This document shows, in pieces, positions 39,146 through 49,918 of a stretch of DNA of 64,000 nt (position 1 is the stretch's first letter; each line of letters starts with the position of its first letter). The stretch spans positions 1 through 64,000 of the forward strand of contig JAICOU010000002.1 of the NCBI GenBank assembly GCA_025930495.1, written 5' to 3'. The notes under the pieces are model-generated. The model saw only the letters and a program-made list of their open reading frames with translations. It was not told where the DNA came from and searched no databases. A program made the translations under genes and the position numbers. The DNA comes from Nitrososphaeraceae archaeon. GTDB lineage: Archaea > Thermoproteota > Nitrososphaeria > Nitrososphaerales > Nitrosopumilaceae.

Positions 39146-39955
39146 ATGGATTCTGATGAAATAAAACCAAAGCAAAATGAAACTGGCGGAAAAATTTCCA
39201 TTAAAAAATCAACTTTTAATGCTTTAGTAATTTCAGTAGTAGCAGTTAGTTTGATAGCTGTATTTTTTGCAGGTTCGTATACTAGCTTAAAATCAGATGA
39301 AATAACAAAATCTGAATTAAACGAGGCAATTTCAAAACTTGAAGCAAAGATTTTGAAAAATCAACAAGTAATGGAACAACCTAACGTACAGCCAATTAGG
39401 GTATCCATAAATGACGATCCAGTTAGAGGGGATCAAGATGCGCCAATTACAATTGTAGAGTTTTCTGATTTTCAATGTCCATTTTGTGCTCGATTCCAGA
39501 TTCAGACATTACCATTAATTTTAGAACAATATGTAGAAACAGGTAAAGTAAAATTCGTATACAGGGATTTCCCAATACAAAATAGTCATCCTAATGCAAT
39601 GCCAGCAGCTGCAGCATCAGAATGTGCACATGAACAAGACAAATATTGGGAATATCATGATGCATTATTTGAAAATCAAGGAGTTTGGAATAAGATGGAA
39701 ATTACATCTGCAATTACACTCTTTAAAGAATTTGCAACAGAGTTAGATTTGAATCAAGAGCAATTCGATTCTTGTCTGGATTCAGGAAAATACATCGAAG
39801 AGATCAACAATGATCTAAATGATGGAAGAGGGTATGGAATATCTGGCACTCCTGGATTTTTCATAGGAAATGAAAAAATAGGATTTGTAAAACTAGATGG
39901 AGCCCAACCTTTTGAAGTATTCAAGAGTATAATTGATTCTCAGCTAAACACATGA
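39146..39955 (+). CDS. Membrane-anchored DsbA-like thiol oxidoreductase
   Basis: TM anchor; EFSDFQCPFCARFQ, GTPGFFIGNEKI. Confidence 0.92.
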   Translation: MDSDEIKPKQNETGGKISIKKSTFNALVISVVAVSLIAVFFAGSYTSLKSDEITKSELNEAISKLEAKILKNQQVMEQPNVQPIRVSINDDPVRGDQDAPITIVEFSDFQCPFCARFQIQTLPLILEQYVETGKVKFVYRDFPIQNSHPNAMPAAAASECAHEQDKYWEYHDALFENQGVWNKMEITSAITLFKEFATELDLNQEQFDSCLDSGKYIEEINNDLNDGRGYGISGTPGFFIGNEKIGFVKLDGAQPFEVFKSIIDSQLNT

Positions 39956-40062
39956 GAAATAAGAACAAGCGTTTATTAGACCTAAAATGGATTTAGATAT
40001 ATCGGAATAATGACGAGCAGGCAATGAGCTTTTTCGTCATTGCTTAAGAGAAGAAAAACAAA

Positions 40063-41403
40063 ATGACAAAATTTCAAGATTTAGGATTAAAAGAAGAGAT
40101 ACTGAAAGGAATTCGTGAAATGGGATTTGACGAAGCATTTCCTATTCAAGAAGCAGTAATTCCAGTACTACTTAGCGGAAGAGATGTTGTAGGACAGGCA
40201 CATACTGGTTCTGGTAAAACAGCAGCATTTGCTTTATCTATGCTACAACAAATACAACCAAAAAAAGGCATACAGGGTTTGATCATGGCCCCAACAAGAG
40301 AGCTTGCAATGCAAATTTCTGGAGAGATAAAGAAATTTGGCAAGTATACAGGAATTAGAGTAGCAACAGTATACGGAGGTCAGGGAATGGGCTTACAGCT
40401 AGATGCGTTAGATAGAGGTGTAGAGATAGTAGTTGCAACACCTGGAAGATTAATTGATCATCTCAAACGTGGTTCAATAGAACTTGGGGATATTACCCAC
40501 ATTGTGTTAGATGAGGCAGATACAATGCTAGACATGGGATTTATTGACGATATTCAGTTTATTTTAGATCTTGCACCAGAAGACAGAGTCATGTCATTGT
40601 TTTCAGCAACAATGCCAACTACAATACTCAGACTTTCTGAAGATTACTTGAAAAATCCAAAACAGTTTCTGCTGGATGCAGATGATCTTAGTGGAGAGGG
40701 AATAGATCAGGCATTTCTTGTAATTAAAGACAGAGACAAAATGAAGTATCTTATTGATTTTATAAAACCAGTGAAAGGACAAATCATAGTTTTCTGTTCT
40801 ACAAAATACAGAACTCGAGATGTCGCTAAATTTCTCCATCAAGAAAAATTTGATGCAGTAGCAATCGAAGGAGACATGTCACAAAGTAGACGAGAGCAAT
40901 CAATGTCAAAATTCAGAAGTGGTAAAGTGGATATTCTTGTTGCAACAGATGTTGCTTCTAGAGGAATTGATGTTCCAAGAGTAGAATTGGTAGTAAATTA
41001 TGATGTGCCAAATCAAGAGATGGTTTATTTTCATAGAATTGGAAGAACAGCAAGAGCAGGTGCAAAGGGGAGAGCAATTACACTAGTATCATATTCATCT
41101 GTTGGGGATTGGAATTTAGTTAAGCGTCAAATCAAAGTGGAATTGACAGACTTGAATAAAGAGATGGGAATAGAAATTTCAATTCCTGATCCTCTAAAAA
41201 GACAAGTTCCATCTAGAAGATATGGTGGTGGAAGCTCATCAAGATCTGGAGGATATTCTAGAGGTCGCTCTGGTGGATATGGAAGATCCGGTGGATATGG
41301 AGGATCAAGTAGAGGAGATGCAAGAGACGATAGAAGTGGTGGAAGAAAAAAATACGGAGACCGTGGCGGCAGAAATAGCTATGGTGGACGTAGCAGATGG
41401 TAA
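40063..41403 (+). CDS. DEAD-box RNA helicase with RGG/GGY-rich tail
   Basis: AHTGSGKTAAF, PTRELAMQ, VLDEADTMLDMGF, SAT, HRIGRTARAG; tail RRYGGGSSSRSGGYSRGRSGGYGRSGGYGG. Confidence 0.96.
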   Translation: MTKFQDLGLKEEILKGIREMGFDEAFPIQEAVIPVLLSGRDVVGQAHTGSGKTAAFALSMLQQIQPKKGIQGLIMAPTRELAMQISGEIKKFGKYTGIRVATVYGGQGMGLQLDALDRGVEIVVATPGRLIDHLKRGSIELGDITHIVLDEADTMLDMGFIDDIQFILDLAPEDRVMSLFSATMPTTILRLSEDYLKNPKQFLLDADDLSGEGIDQAFLVIKDRDKMKYLIDFIKPVKGQIIVFCSTKYRTRDVAKFLHQEKFDAVAIEGDMSQSRREQSMSKFRSGKVDILVATDVASRGIDVPRVELVVNYDVPNQEMVYFHRIGRTARAGAKGRAITLVSYSSVGDWNLVKRQIKVELTDLNKEMGIEISIPDPLKRQVPSRRYGGGSSSRSGGYSRGRSGGYGRSGGYGGSSRGDARDDRSGGRKKYGDRGGRNSYGGRSRW

Positions 41404-41455
41404 TAGATGTAAAACTTAAAGACAAGTATCAGAACAAGTATTCTAAGAAAAAATA

Positions 41456-41689
41456 ATGCATAACGGATTTATTTTATTAAATTGTGATCTTGGCTCAGAA
41501 GAGTACATCATAGAAGAATTAAGACAAACGCCTAATGTCAAAAACGCATATCTTACATTTGGTGCATATGATGTAATTGTAGAGATAAATGCAAAAGATC
41601 AGCAAGAATTTGATAAAGCAGTGGCGGGAATTAGAAAATTATCAAGAGTAGAAAGCACAATGACACTAAGTGTCATAAACTCCGAATAA
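41456..41689 (+). CDS. Stand-alone Lrp/AsnC ligand-binding (RAM) domain protein
   Basis: Lacks HTH; GAYDVIVEINAKDQQEFDKAVAGIRKLSRVESTMTLSVI. Confidence 0.88.
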   Translation: MHNGFILLNCDLGSEEYIIEELRQTPNVKNAYLTFGAYDVIVEINAKDQQEFDKAVAGIRKLSRVESTMTLSVINSE

Positions 41690-41714
41690 TTGAAAATCAA
41701 TACAGCAGCAATAT

Positions 41715-42542
41715 TTATGAAATTTTAAACAATTCTTTTGCATTTTTGTACATGAAATTGTCTATAAACTCCTGTTTGATTTTCAGCTTTGCGACAAAGT
41801 TAAGATATGAATCCATCGAACTAATTGGCCAATCGGTTCCATAAAGTAAGTATTTTGGCTCACCTGCATAATTAATTAGCTCAGCAACTTTTTCTTTAAT
41901 CATTTTTTCAAAAAAGTGATCAAAGCTGCCTATAACTAAACCGGAAATATCTGCATAGACATTTTTATTTTTATAAATCACTTCCTGAGCATCCTGAATC
42001 CATGGATTTCCTAAATGACACATTATCATTTTTAGTTCAGGATTATCTACTGCAACATCATCAAGGTTTAGTGGACGTGCATAACGAAGTTTTCCTTTTG
42101 GACTATAAGTATCTCCAGTGTGAAACATTGCAGGGATGCCAAATTCTACACAAGTGTCATAGATTTTTTGATATCTTGCATCATATGGATAATAATGCTC
42201 ATAGCCTGAATAGATTTTAAGACCTTTGACTAGACCATCTTTAATCCATTTTCGGTAATTTTGAAAATCCTCATCAGTATGATTATCAATTGAAAATCCT
42301 GCAATTACACCAAGATTATCATATTCTTTGATTGCATCGATGATCTGTTTTGCAGAAGGTCTATCAGAATTTGTTTTGTATGAGGATAAAATTAGGGCAT
42401 AATCTACATTATTACTTGCCATCTCTTTTTGAAGTTCATGAATTCTAGCATCCAAAGAAGGAATGTGCTGTATTAGCTCGTATTGATTAACATGAACGTG
42501 GCAGTCAACAATCATTTTGCAGTATAGTTCGGATTTATCCAT
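41715..42542 (-). CDS. Amidohydrolase (TIM-barrel metal-dependent hydrolase)
   Basis: MIVDCHVHVNQYE, MFHTGDTYSPKG, MIMCHLGNPWIQDAQEVIYKNKNVYADISG, LLYGTDWPISSMDSYL. Confidence 0.9.
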   Translation of the reverse strand: MDKSELYCKMIVDCHVHVNQYELIQHIPSLDARIHELQKEMASNNVDYALILSSYKTNSDRPSAKQIIDAIKEYDNLGVIAGFSIDNHTDEDFQNYRKWIKDGLVKGLKIYSGYEHYYPYDARYQKIYDTCVEFGIPAMFHTGDTYSPKGKLRYARPLNLDDVAVDNPELKMIMCHLGNPWIQDAQEVIYKNKNVYADISGLVIGSFDHFFEKMIKEKVAELINYAGEPKYLLYGTDWPISSMDSYLNFVAKLKIKQEFIDNFMYKNAKELFKIS

Positions 42543-43162
42543 TCAATAAAAGTGGCATGGTTTAGGGAACGTGAATCATTCATGTAATTGTCAAGTATTT
42601 TTATAAATTTGAAACCGTTTCTTAGTTGAAATTCTAATACAGGTTCTTTGATCTCATGCTTTTTTACTTTTTGAACATATTCTAAAGGAGTAAATTCTTT
42701 TGCGAATTCACAATAGTTGAACAATCTTGCACCGGCAATTATTCGTCTTAAATTGAGTTTTATTGCAAGTATTTTTCGGGCATCATATAGTTTGGTTGCA
42801 ACTCCCAATCTTCGATTATCTGGATGTGTTGAGACATCTGCACCATACAAAGAATCACCTTTTGGGTCATGACCTTTAAAGTGACTGTCACCACAAACTT
42901 CTTTCCAAGAGTGTTCTTTGTATTCAGGATCAAATCTTACAATTAAACTGCTGCACGAGCCAACAATTTTGCCATTATAATCTGCAACAAACTGACCTTC
43001 TGGGAATATCTTAAGATGTGCCTCCAATTGGTCAGGTTTCCAGTAAACACCCTCTGCTGCCATATGTGGAAATGCAGCCTTCTGCAATTCAACTATTTTA
43101 GGAATATCATCTTTTGTCATATTTCTGATGATTACTCTACTATGGCGAGTCTGATTTGACAT
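42512..43162 (-). CDS. GNAT-family acetyltransferase
   Basis: VIIRNMTKDDIPKIVELQKAAFP, DVSTHPDNRRLGVATKLYDARK. Confidence 0.88.
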   Translation of the reverse strand: MSNQTRHSRVIIRNMTKDDIPKIVELQKAAFPHMAAEGVYWKPDQLEAHLKIFPEGQFVADYNGKIVGSCSSLIVRFDPEYKEHSWKEVCGDSHFKGHDPKGDSLYGADVSTHPDNRRLGVATKLYDARKILAIKLNLRRIIAGARLFNYCEFAKEFTPLEYVQKVKKHEIKEPVLEFQLRNGFKFIKILDNYMNDSRSLNHATFIEWINPNYTAK

Positions 43163-43226
43163 GTACCACTTAAAGAGAGGCTAAGACTATTTAATGAATC
43201 GAAATTATATTGCAGATTCAGAGTCA

Positions 43227-43508
43227 TCAATCTTGGATTTTTTCTCTGTGAAAAAATCTAATTTTAATTAAATAAATTGCGCTAAGAACGATTTCAACAA
43301 GCATTACTACAATCATAAATGCCGCAATTTGTGTGATAAATGATGGTATCTCAGATAATCTTTTGAGAACGTCAACAAGCGAATAAAATTGAGAATTGAA
43401 AAGAAAAATAGCAAGCGATGCCAATGGAAGTAATTTTGCAATGTCTCGTGAAAGATCTTCTCTGTAATATGCCGAAATTCTAATTGCAATAATCAGAGCT
43501 AGAAACAA
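43227..43508 (-). CDS. Small membrane protein, adjacent to antiporter gene
   Basis: TM-rich 93 aa, stop/start contiguous with 43509-45113. Confidence 0.65.
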   Translation of the reverse strand: MFLALIIAIRISAYYREDLSRDIAKLLPLASLAIFLFNSQFYSLVDVLKRLSEIPSFITQIAAFMIVVMLVEIVLSAIYLIKIRFFHREKIQD

Positions 43509-45113
43509 TTAAGATTGTTTTGTTTCAGTTAGTAGATTCATTATACTGTGTGTTGTTACAATTCCAACTAGACGGTCGTCTTTAGGATCAACAACAGGAA
43601 TAATATCAAAATGATGTGAATTCATTTTTTGAATTACAGAGTAAAGATATTCATCAGGAGATACGGTATGAAATTTTTTAAACATTACATCGTTAATTGT
43701 TAGTGCATCAAAAGTTTTTTTATTGAATTTGTCAATTTCTCGTTTTGAGACAAGTCCTACAAGTTTGTCATTAGAATCAATTACCAGAAACGGTTTTTTG
43801 TTAACATTATTTTGTTCTAGAAATGCCTTAATTGTCAGCAAAGGGGTTGTTTTTGGAAAATCAGTAACAATTACTGCAATTGCAGGTACGTCAGATACTA
43901 CCTTTCTAAAATAAATTGGCATTAATCCAAGCTCTAGTGTACCTACTTTCACATGAATTATTTTCTTTAACTTACGTTGAAGTTCAACGCTAGATATCAC
44001 CATAGTCAAAAGAGTACCAAATACCAGAAGCGAAAACAAGTCATCCTCCAAGATATGGGCCTGCAACAAAGATAACATCAGTGCTAAATCGACTGCACCT
44101 TTTGCCATTACACCATATGCCACAGTTGTAGCAGGACGCATCTTTGCAATACGAACAGCAATGTAAGAGCTGACAAATTTGACACCAATGATTATTCCAA
44201 TAAACACAGCAATAACCCACAAGTCTAGATTTAGAAAACCAAAACTAAAGTGAAGACCTATGCCTGCAAAAAATATTGGAATAAAAATTCCATGCCCTAT
44301 TACACCAATATTTTTTGAAATATCAGAATATTCGTCTTTAGCCATTCTAGATACAGCAATTCCCAAAAGAAGTGCACCTATTGCCCCATGAATTCCACTA
44401 ACCTCAGCAAAATATGCTACAAGCAAAATAATTCCAATTACAATACCAAAATAAATTTGCTGACCGGGAAGATGTTTTTTCAACATACGGAAAAATCGAG
44501 GCAAAACAATAACTGAAAGCAAACCGGCAACTGCAAAAAATATGATCATCTTTGCAAACAACCAGAAAAATTCTGAAATCATTGGTGTGTCACTTGAATT
44601 TACTTGAATCAGCACGCTAGTGACAATGATTGCAATAAATTCTACAATTGCAGTAACTGTGAAGATCTCAAGACCTATTGCAGACTTTAGTTTGCCAAGA
44701 TCACTGAGTATCTTTGCAGTGACACCAAGACTAGATGCGGCAATTACACTTCCAATAGCAAAAGATTGTGTAAAATTCATGTCCAGTGACAATCCAAAAA
44801 AGCCTGCAACAAAAAATGGAATCAAAAAGGCTACGGCAGAACCGGCAAATATTCTACCTTTCATCACGCTAAATATTCCAGCCAAATCAATCTCTTCAAG
44901 ACCTATTAAGAAGAATAAGAAAAACACCCCAATCGAGGTAAAAAGCTCAATTGCATCAACGGGTTCAACAATAGCTAAAAGCGCAGGACCCACTATAATC
45001 CCGGCAAGGACATTTCCTATTATCGTAGGCTGATTAATTCTATGCATGAGTTCGCCAAACAATTTGGCAGCAATTATTAGCACTGCAAGATACAAAATTG
45101 CTTCAAAGACCAA
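43509..45113 (-). CDS. CPA2/KefB-type cation:proton antiporter with C-terminal CBS domains
   Basis: KLFGELMHRINQPTIIGNVLAGIIVGPALL..., many TM helices, LVGLVSKREIDKF, LVGIVTTHSIMNLL. Confidence 0.93.
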   Translation of the reverse strand: MVFEAILYLAVLIIAAKLFGELMHRINQPTIIGNVLAGIIVGPALLAIVEPVDAIELFTSIGVFFLFFLIGLEEIDLAGIFSVMKGRIFAGSAVAFLIPFFVAGFFGLSLDMNFTQSFAIGSVIAASSLGVTAKILSDLGKLKSAIGLEIFTVTAIVEFIAIIVTSVLIQVNSSDTPMISEFFWLFAKMIIFFAVAGLLSVIVLPRFFRMLKKHLPGQQIYFGIVIGIILLVAYFAEVSGIHGAIGALLLGIAVSRMAKDEYSDISKNIGVIGHGIFIPIFFAGIGLHFSFGFLNLDLWVIAVFIGIIIGVKFVSSYIAVRIAKMRPATTVAYGVMAKGAVDLALMLSLLQAHILEDDLFSLLVFGTLLTMVISSVELQRKLKKIIHVKVGTLELGLMPIYFRKVVSDVPAIAVIVTDFPKTTPLLTIKAFLEQNNVNKKPFLVIDSNDKLVGLVSKREIDKFNKKTFDALTINDVMFKKFHTVSPDEYLYSVIQKMNSHHFDIIPVVDPKDDRLVGIVTTHSIMNLLTETKQS

Positions 45114-45218
45114 GGTACAATATTCAAGTTGGTTCTTTTCATATCCTTTTCGGAAAAAATCACACTTGTGTGCAGAACAGAATAATTGTTATAGGAGATA
45201 ATTCAGATTTATTTTAAA

Positions 45219-45506
45219 ATGGAAAAAATAGACTACGAGGGAACGGTTTGGGCAATTAATCACAATAATCCAGAGCCACTAGTTGAACATACTCTGCACG
45301 TATTGGAAAAGTATGGAGTAAAAAAAGAAGACATTCAATTAACAGATGCTCCAGAGAATGTCAAAGTAGGTGCAATTGTAGTTGAGATTTGGCCTTACCA
45401 TCTAGATGTTGCAAGAGTAAGAACTATTCGCAATGAATCATTTATCAGCGGTACTGTTATGACAATTGAGTTAAAGTTAGATGCAGAAGGTAACTATACA
45501 GATTAG
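45219..45506 (+). CDS. Hypothetical protein
   Basis: 95-aa ORF, AT-rich upstream. Confidence 0.65.
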   Translation: MEKIDYEGTVWAINHNNPEPLVEHTLHVLEKYGVKKEDIQLTDAPENVKVGAIVVEIWPYHLDVARVRTIRNESFISGTVMTIELKLDAEGNYTD

Positions 45507-45508
45507 TT

Positions 45509-46000
45509 TTGAAAAAATCAAAGAAACAAAATATCATTATTGTCGCCATTGCAGTTATCATCATAGGAGCAATAGCAGGTTACAATTATTCAGTGGAACA
45601 AACTAAACAAAAAGGACTCAAGTTTGGAAACGAACTTCAGCAAATTCAAGAAGAGGTCAAGCAGTTACAAACAGAATTTAATTCAAAAATCACGCAGTGG
45701 GAAGAAGGGGATTTGAGTCAGCAGGAATTATCAGAATATTCAAAAAATCATGTTGAAAAAATGCAAAATGTGGTTTTAAAATATGATGATTTAACCCCAC
45801 CAAAACAATTTGCTTCATCAGTGGAATTATTCAAGCTTTCAACACAGACACAGTTAGACAGTGACAAGGAATTCATAGAATGGGTAAAAACAAGTGATGA
45901 TTCTCACAATATTAGATCAGATTCATTGTTACAAGAATCGTTTGAGTATGAGATGATGGCTTTGGGAGAATTCAATGCAGCAAAATCAGGATTAAGATAG
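45509..46000 (+). CDS. Membrane-anchored hypothetical protein (TTG start)
   Basis: N-terminal TM IIIVAIAVIIIGAIAGYNYS, helical ectodomain. Confidence 0.65.
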   Translation: MKKSKKQNIIIVAIAVIIIGAIAGYNYSVEQTKQKGLKFGNELQQIQEEVKQLQTEFNSKITQWEEGDLSQQELSEYSKNHVEKMQNVVLKYDDLTPPKQFASSVELFKLSTQTQLDSDKEFIEWVKTSDDSHNIRSDSLLQESFEYEMMALGEFNAAKSGLR

Positions 46001-46013
46001 ATAAAAGACAGAA

Positions 46014-46469
46014 TTATAACAAATTTAATTTCTGCAATAAATCCAATATGGGTGAAAGTTCTTTTAGAATTTCTGTTTTATCTAAAGAAGTAGGTTCTGA
46101 AAATTTAATTGGGAATGTAATTGTAAGCATGTCGTGATCAGTGTGAGATATTCTAATAGAGTGAACAGTGTTGTTGGTTTTTGCGATGAAATCCTTCCAT
46201 TTTTTTAGGTGTTCTCCAACACGATTTACGTGATTCTCTAATTCATCAATATCAATATCTAAATCAGAATCAAATAATCCAAACTTAACAAGAGGGATCA
46301 TGACAAGTCCGCCCGAAATTTTATCATGATTTTTTAGCATTTGAAGAATAATTTCTGCCGAGTTTTCTTTTGGAAATATATCACCATAATCAGGATCAAA
46401 GTATCCAGCTACGAGTTTATTAGAATCAAATATTCGAAAATATTCATCATCTAGATCTAATTTCCACAA
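46014..46469 (-). CDS. Hypothetical protein
   Basis: 151-aa ORF with good coding bias. Confidence 0.6.
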   Translation of the reverse strand: MWKLDLDDEYFRIFDSNKLVAGYFDPDYGDIFPKENSAEIILQMLKNHDKISGGLVMIPLVKFGLFDSDLDIDIDELENHVNRVGEHLKKWKDFIAKTNNTVHSIRISHTDHDMLTITFPIKFSEPTSLDKTEILKELSPILDLLQKLNLL

Positions 46470-46540
46470 TAACTAGGCAACATAGGATAAATAAATAAAC
46501 AATTTACCATAGTTAAATAAACAAGGACGCAAAGAAAAAC

Positions 46541-46828
46541 ATGGCAATATCCAAAGAGAACAAAGATTTCATCGATAGTTTGATTGATTACTATATCAAT
46601 GAATCAGAGTCATACAGACAAATTGCAGAAAACTTTGCTCCAGAAGTAGAATCAATTCCGGACACAGCATTTGGAATTATTACAGGATGTGTATATTCTG
46701 GATTTTTACAGGCTTATCAAAACCAACAACAAATCCCAGGATTGGAAGATATTAGAGAATTCAATCAAATTCTAAAGGACCGTGCACCGTTAATCAAAAA
46801 GGCGATTCTTGAACCCATCAAACAATAA
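46541..46828 (+). CDS. Hypothetical protein
   Basis: 95-aa ORF. Confidence 0.65.
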   Translation: MAISKENKDFIDSLIDYYINESESYRQIAENFAPEVESIPDTAFGIITGCVYSGFLQAYQNQQQIPGLEDIREFNQILKDRAPLIKKAILEPIKQ

Positions 46829-46918
46829 AGATGATTAAAATTATCTAAAACAAAAATTATTAGTCAATGTTTTACAAAAATAGCTAGAGTTTAATTTGAT
46901 TTTATTGTATCAAAAAAC

Positions 46919-47011
46919 ATGAAGATAGACGGAAGTAAAGTCATCTTTGGTTTAGGAGTAGCATCTGCTGTGGCGATGGCAGTAATAGCACTCTATTTTT
47001 CAATACGTTGA
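46919..47011 (+). CDS. 30-aa single-TM micropeptide
   Basis: Manual translation MKIDGSKVIFGLGVASAVAMAVIALYFSIR. Confidence 0.45.
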   Translation: MKIDGSKVIFGLGVASAVAMAVIALYFSIR

Positions 47012-47037
47012 TAAATCAACAGGTGCAATAAACAGCA

Positions 47038-47358
47038 TTGTCAGCTACAGATGAATTCAAAATTACACAAATAGTAGACAATGGCCAAATAGTGCAATTA
47101 ACATTAATTGAAAATGTATCAACTGAGCCAATATCACAAAAACAGATGATTATTGAAAATGTTTCAAAAAGACTAGATGCTGAAACTAAAGAACAGGTCA
47201 TGCCATTATTAGAGGCAATTTTACAAGCTCAGCCAACAGTTAACATCAAAAGCTATCAACAGACCCAAATTACAATTACAATGCCAAGATCAAGATATGA
47301 AAATATGGGCAGACCACAAGTTGGAAATGTTATTGGAATAAACCTAAAAAAACTCTAA
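47038..47358 (+). CDS. Hypothetical protein (TTG start)
   Basis: 106-aa ORF downstream of the micropeptide. Confidence 0.6.
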   Translation: MSATDEFKITQIVDNGQIVQLTLIENVSTEPISQKQMIIENVSKRLDAETKEQVMPLLEAILQAQPTVNIKSYQQTQITITMPRSRYENMGRPQVGNVIGINLKKL

Positions 47359-49382
47359 AGATGAGAATCTATTTCAGCAATAGAGCTTAAAGGTAATGAA
47401 CAGGTAAAATCTTTACAAACAAAAACAGAAGTCTTGTCACTAAAAACTTTACCGGCAAAAAATGGAAATTTTGCAAGATTTTCTAATTGAGTTTTATTGT
47501 TTATTGTCACCAAAATTGATTCAGGCAAGAATTTACCAGAAAGAAACTTGCAAATTTCAGAATTTTCAGAATTAATAATTGTAATTTCAGTGGGCTTTTG
47601 CAAGTAAGTGTAAATTGTATTTAGTAAATAACCAAATCCAAAGGGATTTTCTGCTGCAATTTGTGCCTGAGATTCCATAATTTGAGTTGCGATTTTTAGG
47701 AATTTTTCTTCTTGGGTTAGATGGAATAGTCTAAGCATCACAAGACACGAAACAGAATTGCCAGATGGTAACGATAAATCATAATTGCTCTTTGGTCGTA
47801 TGATTAATTTTTCATGATCATCCGATGTCATAAAAAAGCTGCTATTTTCAGAATCCCAAAAGTGGTCAACTAGATAATGCCCTAATTTTAAAGACAAGTC
47901 TAGATATTTTGGTTCAGGTTCAATCTCAAATACGTCAAGCAACGCATTTGCAAAATAAGAATAATCTTCCAGATACCCATTTATTTTTGCGGTATTATTT
48001 TTGTATGTTCGTAGTAATTTGTCACCAGAGAGAAGATTTTTTTCAATAAAAGATACGCAGTTTTTTGCAGCATCCAAGTATTTGGTTTCGCTAGTTACAT
48101 GATACCCTTTAGCAAATGCTGTGATCATCAAAGAGTTCCAAGATGTGAGAATTTTATCATCTAGTCCAGGTGCAATTCTTTTGGAGCGAACATTTAATAA
48201 TTTTTCAGAACATCTTGCAAGAATTTCACGAATTTTATCTTCAGATATGCCAAAATGAAATGCTACTGCAGAGATGTTGATGTTATTGCACAAAATACTA
48301 TTACCTTCCCAATTTCCGCCATCAGTCACATCATAGTATAGACAAAATAGATCAGTGTCATCTCCAAGAATCTTTTTGATTTCACTTTTCTTCCACACAT
48401 AGAATTTTCCTTCAACACCTTCTGAATCAGCATCATATGCAGAAAAAAATCCGCCTCTACTTGATGTCATTTCTCGTAAGACATAACCTAGTGTTTTATG
48501 AAGAATTTCAAGATAGAAAGGATCTTTTGTAATTTGAAATGCTTCAGCATAATTTACAGGAATCAAGGCATTATCATAAAGCATCTTTTCAAAATGAGGT
48601 ACTAGCCACCTAGCATCTGTAGAATATCTATGAAAACCACCACCAATTTGGTCAAATATGCCGCCTTTAGCCATTTTATTTAGGGTTTTAAGCGCAAATT
48701 CATTAAATTTTGAAAGCCCAGTAAGCTTTGCATACCGAAACAAAAATGACATATTGGCAGCATTTGGAAATTTTGGCGCAGAACCAAATCCGCCATATGA
48801 AGAATCACCAAGTTGAAATAAATTCATAGCTGCCTCATCTAAAATAATTCGTTCTAGTTTTGATGGAACTTTTACTGTCTCTGTTTTTTGTAATGCCACA
48901 AGAAAATTATCAGCGGCTTTTTCAATGTCTTTTGGTTTTTCTTTCCAAGCTTGCGCTAATTGCCTAGAGATACTTCCAAACCCAGGGCGACCATAAGAAT
49001 CCAAAACCGGAAAATAAGTTCCAACATAGAACGGTTTTTGATCAGGAGTTAGAAAAATACTAAGAGGCCATCCACCCTGTCCTGTTGCTATTTGGCAAAC
49101 TTTTTGATAAATATCGTCAAGATCAGGTCTTTCTTCCCTGTCTACTTTGATATTTACAAAATTCTCATTTATGAATTTGGCAACTTCTTCATTTTCAAAT
49201 GATTCGTGTGCCATCACATGACACCAGTGACAAGCGCTATACCCTACACTAAGAAAGATGGGTTTGTTTTCATCTTTTGCTTTTTTTAGAGACTCATCAT
49301 TCCAAGCATACCAGTTAACAGGATTATGTGCATGTTGAAGTAAATACGGGCTAGTTTCATTTATCAGATTATTTTCTGCCAC
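47355..49382 (-). CDS. Thioredoxin-domain protein, YyaL/SSP411 family
   Basis: [62 protein letters not shown]. Confidence 0.95.
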   Translation of the reverse strand: MAENNLINETSPYLLQHAHNPVNWYAWNDESLKKAKDENKPIFLSVGYSACHWCHVMAHESFENEEVAKFINENFVNIKVDREERPDLDDIYQKVCQIATGQGGWPLSIFLTPDQKPFYVGTYFPVLDSYGRPGFGSISRQLAQAWKEKPKDIEKAADNFLVALQKTETVKVPSKLERIILDEAAMNLFQLGDSSYGGFGSAPKFPNAANMSFLFRYAKLTGLSKFNEFALKTLNKMAKGGIFDQIGGGFHRYSTDARWLVPHFEKMLYDNALIPVNYAEAFQITKDPFYLEILHKTLGYVLREMTSSRGGFFSAYDADSEGVEGKFYVWKKSEIKKILGDDTDLFCLYYDVTDGGNWEGNSILCNNINISAVAFHFGISEDKIREILARCSEKLLNVRSKRIAPGLDDKILTSWNSLMITAFAKGYHVTSETKYLDAAKNCVSFIEKNLLSGDKLLRTYKNNTAKINGYLEDYSYFANALLDVFEIEPEPKYLDLSLKLGHYLVDHFWDSENSSFFMTSDDHEKLIIRPKSNYDLSLPSGNSVSCLVMLRLFHLTQEEKFLKIATQIMESQAQIAAENPFGFGYLLNTIYTYLQKPTEITIINSENSEICKFLSGKFLPESILVTINNKTQLENLAKFPFFAGKVFSDKTSVFVCKDFTCSLPLSSIAEIDSHL

Positions 49383-49426
49383 AATGAATCACATCTGTAT
49401 TGGTATTTGTACCTAATTGGCATAAT

Positions 49427-49663
49427 TTAGTAAAAGATTCCTTTACCTTCTTCTAACTCATAAATTCGGACATTGATTTTTGCTAATAGTTTGACTTTTG
49501 ATTTATGGGCTTTTTTGTCATGACTGTAATCTTTTTTCTCTACTAATTCTTGCATTCGCTTTAATTGTTCTAGCGAAAGTTTTTTGAATTCACTTTTTGA
49601 GCTTGAAACACGTTGAAGCAGAGTTATTCGTTCACGATCCTCAGCAGAGATATCTTTAGACAT
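49427..49663 (-). CDS. Hypothetical small helical protein
   Basis: 78-aa ORF. Confidence 0.6.
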   Translation of the reverse strand: MSKDISAEDRERITLLQRVSSSKSEFKKLSLEQLKRMQELVEKKDYSHDKKAHKSKVKLLAKINVRIYELEEGKGIFY

Positions 49664-49918
49664 GTATTGCTATGAAATTAGGATCTTTATTTTTCTAATG
49701 AATACTAGCAAATCTTAGACTTTTTCTTGTAACCACCAATCATATCTAAAATAGGCATGTCTGACATCCGAGACTGAAACCAGAGAATTTGTGGCCAGTC
49801 TCAAAAGGGATTGGAGAAAAGTTGCCAAATCTACTTTAAGGGTGTTTGATTTAGGCTCAATTTCTCATGGGGTTAATGGGACATACTAATTTTAATAGGA
49901 TAATAGAGATTTCCAATT

